Part shown: piece after piece, positions 57,154 through 64,000 of the stretch
How the letters are laid out: the number at the start of each line of letters is the position of its first letter
Numbering within the stretch: the stretch's first letter is position 1
Source of the DNA: Algibacter mikhailovii
GTDB lineage: Bacteria > Bacteroidota > Bacteroidia > Flavobacteriales > Flavobacteriaceae
Reading direction: 5' to 3'
Assembly: GCF_014651495.1 (NCBI RefSeq)
Contig: NZ_BMWZ01000006.1
Coordinates: 319,333 to 383,332, forward strand
DNA length: 64,000 nucleotides
The notes under the pieces: generated by a model
What the model saw: only the letters and a program-made list of their open reading frames with translations
What the model was told of the DNA's origin: nothing
The model's database searches: none
Translations under genes and position numbers: made by a program

Positions 57154-58122
57154 ATGAAAAAAAGTGAATTAAATGCAAAATGGAAGAATATTGCATCTTT
57201 CAAAAGCAAAAAAGGCTATCAGTCCCTAAGAATTACTGGGGCTATTGTACCAGATCTCTTTCTAGCTACAGATGAAGATGGTCACAGGTGTTTGTTGCTT
57301 TTTTTACCCAATAAGGTTGATGTAAAGCTGAAAGGAACGGACAAGAATAAATTGCTAATTTCTTATTTACCATCAAAAGGAATAGTGCTGATAAAATTAA
57401 AAGATTTTGATTTCAAAGATTTATTTGATGACCTTATCTTTTCAATTTACTCAAAAATCAATCTAATCTCTGAACCATTCCTGGCCTCGGAAGAATTCAT
57501 AAAGACATTTTACAAATGGGCTTTGTTTTTTGAAGATAAAAAAGTAAAAAAACTCGGAGAAGAACAAATACAGGGTTTGTTTGGTGAATTATTTGTTTTA
57601 CATGAATATTTAAAACAATCAAATCCAACTACAATTAATACCCTTCTTTCTTCGTGGAAAGGCCTTTATGATTCTGCCAATGATTTTGAATTTGATTTAA
57701 AGAATATTGAAGTTAAAACTAAAAAAGAATCTATCCTGTATGTCAAAATTTCGAGTGAGTTTCAGTTAGAAAAAGAGATAGATAAGAATTTAGAATTATT
57801 GATTGTTTCAGTTAAGTTAGATTTAATTGAAGGCAAATCAATACATGATATGCTTTTGGAAATATTAAAACACGCAAGGGCAAATCTTGGGGATTTATCA
57901 ATATTGTATCAAGCCTTAAATCAAAAAGGATTAACACTTGAGAATTTAAAACAATACAATAATCATCGTTTTTTAGTGTCCAAAACAGAATCATTTAATG
58001 CCGGCCATGCTGATTTTCCTAAGCTATCACTGTCTAATATTGATAACGAAATTTCAAATTTGAAATATAGTTTAAGGGTAACACATTTGGATGAGTATTT
58101 AATTGAAATGAAAAAATATTAA
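57154..58122 (+). CDS. PD-(D/E)XK motif protein (DUF4420), predicted endonuclease
   Basis: A 322-residue protein and the likely DNA-cutting subunit of the operon. The core GLFGELFVLHEYL (about 144-156) supplies the upstream Glu of the fold. NDFEFDLKNIEVKTKKE gives the catalytic series Asp177, Glu186 and Lys188 of a PD-(D/E)XK nuclease. This arrangement is characteristic of DUF4420, which is found with Z1 and MORC-like genes. It begins immediately after the Z1 stop codon and ends immediately before the AIPR start codon, so coupled translation is likely. Confidence 0.9.
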   Translation: MKKSELNAKWKNIASFKSKKGYQSLRITGAIVPDLFLATDEDGHRCLLLFLPNKVDVKLKGTDKNKLLISYLPSKGIVLIKLKDFDFKDLFDDLIFSIYSKINLISEPFLASEEFIKTFYKWALFFEDKKVKKLGEEQIQGLFGELFVLHEYLKQSNPTTINTLLSSWKGLYDSANDFEFDLKNIEVKTKKESILYVKISSEFQLEKEIDKNLELLIVSVKLDLIEGKSIHDMLLEILKHARANLGDLSILYQALNQKGLTLENLKQYNNHRFLVSKTESFNAGHADFPKLSLSNIDNEISNLKYSLRVTHLDEYLIEMKKY

Positions 58123-60750
58123 ATGGTATTAGAAGAGTATTTAAATTATAGAAATGAATTATTAGATCAATCAAAAGATGATGAAGGTTTTACACAAGAA
58201 AATTTAATCCTTTCTCAAGTATTACCATCTATGCTAGATGCAAAACTTATAGATTCTGAAGATTATACAAATTCCTATTTTAAATCAACTGCTGATAAAT
58301 TAAAGATTAACGCTTATAGTATTAACGAATCAGGTGAAAGACTTCAGCTCTTTCTAATAGATGAGAATTCTATTGATCTGTCTGCTTCATCTAACGATCT
58401 CATGGTTTCCACTAAAGCATCTTATGAAAGTCAGTTTAAAAGATGTACAAGCTTTCATAACAAGGCTATTAAAGGACATCTAAATGATGAAATTCAAGAT
58501 TCTAGTCCTGTAAGGCCATTAGTTTCAAGTATTTCATCTTCGCAAGGTGCGCAGCAATTTGATGTTGTTGAAATATTTCTTATCACATTAACTGCCACCG
58601 TTTCCTTGCGAGGAGCTACTCCACAACCCAACAGAATTGAATTTGATGATGAAGAAATTGTTGTCACTTATCAAAAGAATAGAGAGAGGCTCACAAAGGA
58701 CCTTATAATTAAGAAAAGAATTATTGATCTTAATTTTTTGTATAATGTGCTTATATCTCAAGGAAGCAGAGAGGCGTTAACCGTAAATTTTGAAAAAACC
58801 TTTGGAGACTCCTTGTATGCAATTAAAGCGGCGGATGAGGATTATTTTGAATCTTATTTATGTGTTTTACCTGCCCCAATAATTTCAAGATTATACAAAG
58901 AGTTTAGCACAAGATTACTGGAGAAAAATGTGAGATCCTTTTTACAGTTTAGGGGTGTCAATAAAGGTATTAGGGAAACAATCAGGAAAGAGCCAGAAAA
59001 ATTTGTGGCTTATAATAATGGTTTGACTATTACAGCAACCGATGGTAATATTTCATTTGAATCCGGTCAATATAAAATTAAATCACTAACGGATTTTCAG
59101 ATAGTGAATGGTGGTCAAACCACTGCAACCATTTATTTTACGCAAAAGGATGGTTTTGATATTAGTAAGGTGAAAGTAATGGCCAAGATTAATGTCGCTA
59201 AGGAAGCTACAGACGAAGAGCTCGAAGAGCTAATTTCAAATATTAGTACTTATTCAAATGCACAATCAAGAGTTTCTAAGGTTGATTTAAGATCAAGGAA
59301 TCCACAATTGGTAAGAATAAAATCACTTAGTGAAAGTGTCATGACACCTTCTGGTAAAAAATGGTTTTTTGAAAGAGCTAAGGGTGAGTTTAATACAAAG
59401 TTAAGAATTGCTGGTTCTAATAAAAGAAGACTAGCTAAAGAATATCCTACTGAAAGGAGGTTTTCTAAGGAATTAATGGCGAAATATTACTCAGCATGGG
59501 GCAACCAGCCTCATTTAGTTAAAAAAGGTGGTGAGAAGATATTTAGATATTTTATTGAAAAATTGACAGGAGAGGGAGAGTTTAAAAAACCTATAAATGT
59601 TAATCGTGATTTCTATGAAGAGCTGATTTCAAACATTATTATGTTCCGTAGACTAGAGAAAATTTATGGTGCAGGAAAAAATTCAATGGGTCAAATAAGG
59701 TCCGCTGTTGTTCCATATACACTTTCCATTATATTCATGATTACAGACGGTGATAAAAAATCCCCTTCTTTTGATCTACTAAAAATATGGCTTAATGAGG
59801 GTTTAGAAAATGATTTAGAAACCTATTTAACTCAATTATTGAAATTGGTTAATGAGTTGATTAAAAAATATTCTGATAGTGATGATTATGGCGAGTATTC
59901 TAAAAAGGAAGAGTTATGGAAGAGAATTAGCTCTTCTAAGGAGATAATAGAATTTATAGGAAGAGACGACACGAAAAAGATTATTGATAAATATGGTATC
60001 AGTAAAGCTGAATTAAAGAAAAGGAAAGGTGCAAATGACAACTCGGAGGAAGTGAACTTTAAAATTTTAAATGATAATGTTTTAATTCATTCAAATGGAG
60101 TCAACTATTATAAATCAATTCAGTCCAATAGAGAATTATTGACAGGAGCAGATGAAAGAAGCCTTTCGGCATTAGTACATGCAATAATTAATAAAAAGGA
60201 TATTGAGGATGATTTAGTATCATTTGAAAGCAGTTTGACAAATAAATTTAGAATAGAAATTCCTGATTTTTTCGATAATATTGAAAGAGAAGAAAGTCTA
60301 CTATATAATACTTTAGATTATGTAATTACAAATTATAATAAGTGCGTTAATAAAAAGAAAAATATCCTGTTGGAATTTCAAAAAATTGAAGCAATTGCAA
60401 AAGCTAAAAAAATAAAATATGCTTCAGTGTTTGATCAAATTGGAAAAAACCTAGTTAAGGGAATTCCACCAACTATCAAACAGTTGTATTACGCTGCCAA
60501 TATATTGAAAGACAAAAGTGTAAAAGAATTAAAGCCTAAAACAAAGCAATTAGATTTAGATAAAGTTAGAATAGATGAATTTTTGATGAGGAAAATGTTT
60601 GAGTGGGATTCTACCGCGAAGATTTTAAGTATTAAAGAGCGTACTTATATAGCAGATTTTGCCTGGGGATTAAAAAAGCTAAACAGTTTTCATGAAAAAA
60701 ATGTAAAGAGACATCTAGAAACACTTTTAAAAAATGGGTTTAAAATATAA
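58123..60750 (+). CDS. AIPR family protein of the restriction operon
   Basis: An 875-residue protein. The AIPR (abortive infection phage resistance) region lies at about 230-560, with EKFVAYNNGLTITATDGNIS and KSLTDFQIVNGGQTTATIYF as its clearest blocks, followed by MAKINVAKEATDEELEELIS. The C-terminal about 250 residues are helical and Lys-rich. AIPR proteins are recurrent partners of MORC/Z1/DUF4420 restriction systems and of abortive-infection loci, with a mechanism still poorly defined. It starts directly after DUF4420 and is followed after 6 bases by the interrupted DUF4357 frame, so the transcript probably continues. Confidence 0.9.
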   Translation: MVLEEYLNYRNELLDQSKDDEGFTQENLILSQVLPSMLDAKLIDSEDYTNSYFKSTADKLKINAYSINESGERLQLFLIDENSIDLSASSNDLMVSTKASYESQFKRCTSFHNKAIKGHLNDEIQDSSPVRPLVSSISSSQGAQQFDVVEIFLITLTATVSLRGATPQPNRIEFDDEEIVVTYQKNRERLTKDLIIKKRIIDLNFLYNVLISQGSREALTVNFEKTFGDSLYAIKAADEDYFESYLCVLPAPIISRLYKEFSTRLLEKNVRSFLQFRGVNKGIRETIRKEPEKFVAYNNGLTITATDGNISFESGQYKIKSLTDFQIVNGGQTTATIYFTQKDGFDISKVKVMAKINVAKEATDEELEELISNISTYSNAQSRVSKVDLRSRNPQLVRIKSLSESVMTPSGKKWFFERAKGEFNTKLRIAGSNKRRLAKEYPTERRFSKELMAKYYSAWGNQPHLVKKGGEKIFRYFIEKLTGEGEFKKPINVNRDFYEELISNIIMFRRLEKIYGAGKNSMGQIRSAVVPYTLSIIFMITDGDKKSPSFDLLKIWLNEGLENDLETYLTQLLKLVNELIKKYSDSDDYGEYSKKEELWKRISSSKEIIEFIGRDDTKKIIDKYGISKAELKKRKGANDNSEEVNFKILNDNVLIHSNGVNYYKSIQSNRELLTGADERSLSALVHAIINKKDIEDDLVSFESSLTNKFRIEIPDFFDNIEREESLLYNTLDYVITNYNKCVNKKKNILLEFQKIEAIAKAKKIKYASVFDQIGKNLVKGIPPTIKQLYYAANILKDKSVKELKPKTKQLDLDKVRIDEFLMRKMFEWDSTAKILSIKERTYIADFAWGLKKLNSFHEKNVKRHLETLLKNGFKI

Positions 60751-60756
60751 TTGAAT

Positions 60757-61248
60757 ATGGCAGAACGCTCAAAAGAATTCATCCAAGTAGGATATTATTT
60801 GTCTTAATATGGACAAGAAGATCCACCTAATAAATTGAACACAAATAAATGGAATGAGGCATATAGAACGTTTTATGATACATTACATAGTGGAAGAGCT
60901 GTATTAGAATTTGAACATAGCCTAAAAAATTCTAGAGATGCTTTTGATAGTTATTTTTCAAAAACTAATAGAGAAGGTTGGAAAGATAAGGAAGGTAATC
61001 CAGCAAATTTGACCGGGTTTTCTGAAGATGTTTACCAAGAATTTATTGATAAAAATGAAAATTATATCTGGGCCATAATTAAATCATATTTAGATATAGA
61101 TTTAAAAATGAAACCAGTTATTTTTAACGACCATATATTTAACTCTCCTAGTGCCGCCGCAGGAACAATTTTGGCAAGAAGAGCGAATGGGTGGAAAGAA
61201 TGGAAGGATAAAGATGGAGTTAGTATAGACGAATTAAAAAGGAAATGA
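60757..61248 (+). pseudogene. DUF4357-containing protein split by one in-frame stop
   Basis: From ATG 60757 one frame reads MAERSKEFIQVGYYLS, a TAA at 60805-60807, and then continues uninterrupted in the same frame as YGQEDPPNKLNTNKWNEAYR to the stop at 61248. The joined 163 residues make one coherent protein. The first 100 residues (RAVLEFEHSLKNSRDAFDSY, EGWKDKEGNPANLTG) resemble the N-terminus of proteins that usually continue into an HNH nuclease. The end, SPSAAAGTILARRANGWKEW, matches DUF4357. The stop may be a real nonsense mutation, a sequencing error, or the site of readthrough. A TTG restart at 60835 would give a 137-residue product. Confidence 0.7.
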
Positions 61249-61270
61249 AAGAACTATTGTAAAAAAGAGT

Positions 61271-62500
61271 ATGTTTATTGTAGGTAAAAGATATGAAGCT
61301 GAAGCCAATAATGACTGGGCGCAAGACAAAGCTAAGAATCATTTATATATAGATGATGCAATTAGTGGACGTAAAGGATATTATTGTATTGGCTGTGATA
61401 AAGAAATGGAAGCGGTAATTAAGAAAAAAAATCCAAATCATCGCTCCTATTTTAGACATGTTCCTGTTGTTAAAAGTAATGGAGAAGCTCCATGTACATT
61501 CAGTAACCAAGAATATAGGGAAACTTTAGCTAAAGATATTCTTCAAAGAATTAAGGAAATTAAAGTGCCTAGTGTAATTAAGTATCCTTTGAATGAATCT
61601 GATGGGCCACCTAAATTGCTAAAACGAGCGGAGTATATTAATGCGACTAAGGTTAGTTCAAATGTCATTTTTTATGAAGATGTAGACGGGAGTATAAAGT
61701 ATGGTAATTATCAAAAGTTAGATTGTAATGAACCATTATTAAAACCGGATGTTACTTTTTTCAATGAAATAGGATTTCCTGTATTGTTAATAGAGTTTGT
61801 GACAAAACACAAGCTTGATAAGGAAAAAAATATAATTTTAAGGAAATTACAATTTGATACAGTTAGTATAATTATTCCGAAAGTGTCTCCGCAAGGAATT
61901 GAAGATAATTTTAGTTCAACAAAAAGAATAAAATGGCAATATAATGGACTTGAAGCAAAAACCACATATAGGCACATACCCTCGGGATCTTATAGAGGAG
62001 TATCAGAAGTTGATGAGCTCCAAAGACGAATTTATAGAGAGTCGTACAACTGCAGAAAAGCAAGAATTAATAACGTTATACGAAGAATTGGAAAATGTGT
62101 TCAATCAGAACAATTTGGAAAATCTGAAGAATATCTTAATTCAGAAGTCACAGGACTTGAAGAGCTTATTAAAATTGAGAGAAAGGGATTGGAATCTATG
62201 GAAGGAAGATTTCGAGAAGAAGTTTTCGGAAAATTTGCAGAACAGGAGAAGGAAATTGAATCTGGAGAACGAAAACTTCAACAAACAAAAACTGATTTGG
62301 AAGGAAGATATTTTGCAAAGAAAAGAGAAATTGATGACGCTTCAGAATCCCATAAACCAGAGGGAATTAACATCTCCAGAAATCAACGAGCTGAAATTAA
62401 GAAGTTTGAAGAAGGACTACGACGAAACAAGCACGATATTTTGGAACTTAATTTCGAAATCGAGAGACTTGAAAGAGAAATTGAGTCATTTGAAAAATAA
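61271..62500 (+). CDS. CoiA-like nuclease with zinc motif and coiled-coil tail
   Basis: A 409-residue protein. YYCIGCDKEM..., then HRSYFRH and APC give a zinc-ribbon pattern (Cys39, Cys42, His63, Cys75), as at the start of CoiA-type competence proteins. KPDVTFF (Asp160) and LLIEFVTK (Glu175, Lys179) follow, in the arrangement of a PD-(D/E)XK nuclease core. Residues about 240-409 are highly charged, Glu/Arg/Lys-rich, and form a long coiled coil. I infer a DNA nuclease acting in or beside the restriction operon, whose 3' end it joins after 22 bases. The coiled-coil region also has a second open frame (61944-62507); codon pattern and family-like content favour this frame. Confidence 0.75.
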   Translation: MFIVGKRYEAEANNDWAQDKAKNHLYIDDAISGRKGYYCIGCDKEMEAVIKKKNPNHRSYFRHVPVVKSNGEAPCTFSNQEYRETLAKDILQRIKEIKVPSVIKYPLNESDGPPKLLKRAEYINATKVSSNVIFYEDVDGSIKYGNYQKLDCNEPLLKPDVTFFNEIGFPVLLIEFVTKHKLDKEKNIILRKLQFDTVSIIIPKVSPQGIEDNFSSTKRIKWQYNGLEAKTTYRHIPSGSYRGVSEVDELQRRIYRESYNCRKARINNVIRRIGKCVQSEQFGKSEEYLNSEVTGLEELIKIERKGLESMEGRFREEVFGKFAEQEKEIESGERKLQQTKTDLEGRYFAKKREIDDASESHKPEGINISRNQRAEIKKFEEGLRRNKHDILELNFEIERLEREIESFEK

Positions 62501-62566
62501 AGGCTGATGGTTATATTTAATTTTCCCATAATAGTATAAGAATAAACACTTTTGAATTGTTTTATT

Positions 62567-62941
62567 TTGATAAACGTAGTATGTGGTATAATATACAAAG
62601 GTGATAGAATATTTATAGCTCGACGTAAAGCAGGTAAATCTATGGCCGGTAAATGGGAGTTTCCGGGAGGGAAGGTAGAGCGTGGGGAATCAGAAGAAAT
62701 GGCGCTTAAACGTGAGTTATTAGAAGAATTAGGCATGTTGGTTACTGTGAAAAACAAATTGGGAAGCAACGTACATGCCTACAAGGACTTCAAAATAAAT
62801 CTAGTTGCTTATAAATGTGATTTTGTAAATGCCAGCTTTAAATTAACAGACCACGATAGATTTGAATGGGTAACACCTAAAGAGTTATTAAATTACGACT
62901 TAACTGCCGCCGATATTCCTTTGGTGGAATTATTTGTCTAA
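62567..62941 (+). CDS. Nudix hydrolase, MutT/8-oxo-dGTP diphosphatase-like
   Basis: A small Nudix enzyme of about 124 residues that hydrolyses nucleoside-diphosphate derivatives, probably oxidised dGTP. The Nudix box GGKVERGESEEMALKRELLE fits GX5EX7REUXEEXGU, with the catalytic RE..EE helix continuing into LLEELGM. KWEFPGG just before it is typical of MutT. I chose the TTG at 62567 because it gives INVVCGIIYKG at the N-terminus, as in MutT proteins; an in-frame TTG at 62552 would add five residues. No ATG is available. Whether it serves the defence locus or is a passenger is unknown. Confidence 0.88.
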   Translation: MINVVCGIIYKGDRIFIARRKAGKSMAGKWEFPGGKVERGESEEMALKRELLEELGMLVTVKNKLGSNVHAYKDFKINLVAYKCDFVNASFKLTDHDRFEWVTPKELLNYDLTAADIPLVELFV

Positions 62942-63161
62942 AATGAAACAACTTTTATTTGTAGACAAAGGTTGATGGTTAATTTAAGCAATTAGTAACT
63001 ATTACTCAGAATAAAAGTTAGTACTATCTCCTATGGGGCATAAGTTACCTTCCTACATTTATTATTACAATATCAGGAATACCTTATGATGAAAGCTTTG
63101 TTTCAAGGTTATCTTAAAATAGCTAGTTTTTTAATTCAGTTAGTTGTTGTAAGCAGTATTT
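62942..63161. other. Spacer between the Nudix gene and the convergent nuclease gene
   Basis: Non-coding, AT-rich. No clear terminator hairpin was found. The 78-codon forward frame starting at 63086 is mostly antisense to the next gene and is not supported. Confidence 0.4.
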
Positions 63162-63797
63162 TTATTTATCAATTATCTTTTTCAGTTCATAAAATTTACA
63201 TTCGATTGGTTTTAATTCCAAAAGTGAATTTATTCCGATTGTTTTTTGTTCAGGTTTTTGTTCGTTTAATATTTTGGTTTCTAAAACGAAAAAAGTCCAT
63301 TGACTTAAATCTAAAGGATTAAGAGTTTTTTGGTCTTTATTTTTCAATAAGCAGAAAACATAAAAATCAGTCCAACGTCTCTTAATTCCGTCATAATTCG
63401 GATTGTCTTTTGTTCCTACAGTTGGCGCGATTCCAAATTTTATTTCGGAATATTTTTTCTGTTCCCAACTTTGAATATAAGCAGCAGATTTAATTTCTAA
63501 TTTTTTGCTTTTTTTGGTAATCAAGTCAAAATTGTCCCATTCAATACGATTTTCAGAGTCAATTTCGAGTGCTTTTTTTACAATAAATTCCGCTAAAATT
63601 CCACGAGTTCTGTTTTCAATTAAATTAGATTGATTCCAACTCCAAAATTCCGACAATTTAAAATTCAGATTTTGGTTTTCGTTCTGAAATTTTTCAGTTC
63701 CGTTTTTCCTTTTAGAAATGATTTCTGGTAAATTCACAGAGTTCGTACAGTATTGTTTATAATGGTTTTGTGTATGATTAGTGGCGTGTTTAAGCAC
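63162..63797 (-). CDS. PD-(D/E)XK-like nuclease-fold protein, unknown target
   Basis: A 211-residue leftward protein. RGILAEFIVKKALEI supplies an upstream Glu (about residue 70), and EWDNFDLITKKSKKLEIKSA gives Asp91 and Glu101-x-Lys103, the PD-(D/E)XK pattern. AAYIQSWEQKK follows directly, as in several small predicted endonucleases. The frame opens at GTG 63797; a second GTG, 20 codons further in, would give a shorter protein starting VNLPEIIS, and I cannot decide between them. It is convergent to the Nudix gene, so it is a separate unit. Predicted nuclease, with no partner methylase next to it. Confidence 0.65.
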   Translation of the reverse strand: MLKHATNHTQNHYKQYCTNSVNLPEIISKRKNGTEKFQNENQNLNFKLSEFWSWNQSNLIENRTRGILAEFIVKKALEIDSENRIEWDNFDLITKKSKKLEIKSAAYIQSWEQKKYSEIKFGIAPTVGTKDNPNYDGIKRRWTDFYVFCLLKNKDQKTLNPLDLSQWTFFVLETKILNEQKPEQKTIGINSLLELKPIECKFYELKKIIDK

Positions 63798-63823
63798 CTA
63801 ATTTAGCAAATAAAAACTGAATA

Positions 63824-63843
63824 GAAAATCCGCAAGGGTTTTC
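63824..63843. repeat. 8-bp hairpin with GCAA loop
   Basis: GAAAATCC and GGGTTTTC (one G-T wobble) pair around GCAA. No T tract follows, so it is not a normal terminator. It lies 27 bases upstream of the leftward nuclease gene and could be part of a mobile-element boundary. Confidence 0.4.
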
Positions 63844-63927
63844 GTAAGTAAGCTAGAACCAAGAAATAAATTATATACTTCTTAAGTTTGTCTTTTACTA
63901 AATTCAGGCATATAAATAAGAAAGCAC

Positions 63928-64000
63928 AAAAGAGAGGATTAAGGTTATTATATACGCAGAGACTATAGATCTCGTCAACATTGAAAATCCCCTCTCTTTT
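63928..64000. repeat. 10-bp inverted repeat at the window end
   Basis: AAAAGAGAGG at 63928-63937 and CCTCTCTTTT at 63991-64000 are perfect inverted repeats separated by 53 bases with no open frame. It could be a long-looped terminator, an RNA, or element ends; the right side is cut by the window. Confidence 0.4.

Noticed and set aside
62383..62769. 128-codon reverse frame
   Set aside because: Antisense to the Nudix box and the coiled-coil end of the CoiA-like gene, both better supported.
1..64000. CRISPR array, rRNA operon or insertion sequence
   Set aside because: No regularly spaced direct repeats with unique spacers, no rRNA-like sequence and no transposase frame were seen.

Overview
The window looks like chromosome of a marine, alga-associated Flavobacteriia (Bacteroidota). 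The DNA is AT-rich, there is a SusC/SusD pair, many secreted lipoproteins carry Bacteroidota-type signal peptides, and a hybrid two-component regulator (HTCS) is present. No species can be named from the sequence alone.

Region 1 (1-33,670) is a polysaccharide utilisation locus (PUL) for a sulfated red-algal galactan, most likely of the agar/porphyran type. It holds a 5'-truncated SusC, SusD, a probable surface glycan-binding lipoprotein, six intact formylglycine-type sulfatases, three GH16 endo-hydrolases of agarase/porphyranase appearance, a GH117 anhydro-galactosidase, two GH29 enzymes, one GH3, one large GH67/GH20-like glycosidase, and an HTCS that probably senses the oligosaccharide. The logic is: GH16 cuts the chain outside the cell, SusCD and the binding protein import it, sulfatases remove sulfate, and GH117/GH29/GH3 trim the oligosaccharides. 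The locus is also decaying: a broken GH3 sits just before the intact GH3, and there are three sulfatase remnants, two of which meet tail to tail.

Region 2 (33,670-41,280) is a border zone. It contains a remnant of a phage-like tail-tube protein, the 3' half of a CAU-anticodon tRNA broken at the anticodon loop and followed by a strong terminator, and three 12-bp tandem repeats. I read this as the attachment site of a tRNA-targeting island that extends to the right. After it come an orphan VgrG spike gene, a PAAR tip gene and an unrecognised 1019-residue protein.

Region 3 (41,280-49,900) is a type I restriction-modification locus with additions. The order is hsdM, hsdS, a primase-like (VirE_N/PriCT_2) protein carrying two HRDC domains, a short copy of the hsdR start, an EcsC-family gene, then hsdR. 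The HRDC-primase gene overlaps hsdS by 4 bases and is probably co-translated with it.

Region 4 (50,840-62,510) is a compact defence operon: cytosine-C5 methyltransferase, GHKL/MORC-like ATPase, Z1 helicase-like ATPase, a DUF4420 PD-(D/E)XK protein and an AIPR protein. This matches the MORC/MutL-homologue restriction systems predicted by Iyer, Abhiman and Aravind. It is followed without a real gap by a DUF4357 protein split by one in-frame stop and by a CoiA-like nuclease with a coiled-coil tail. The window ends with a MutT-type Nudix hydrolase, a convergent PD-(D/E)XK-like nuclease and inverted repeats.

The best candidates for something undescribed are the primase-HRDC/EcsC-extended type I system and the VgrG-PAAR-1019 aa cluster, both inside what looks like a tRNA-integrated island.
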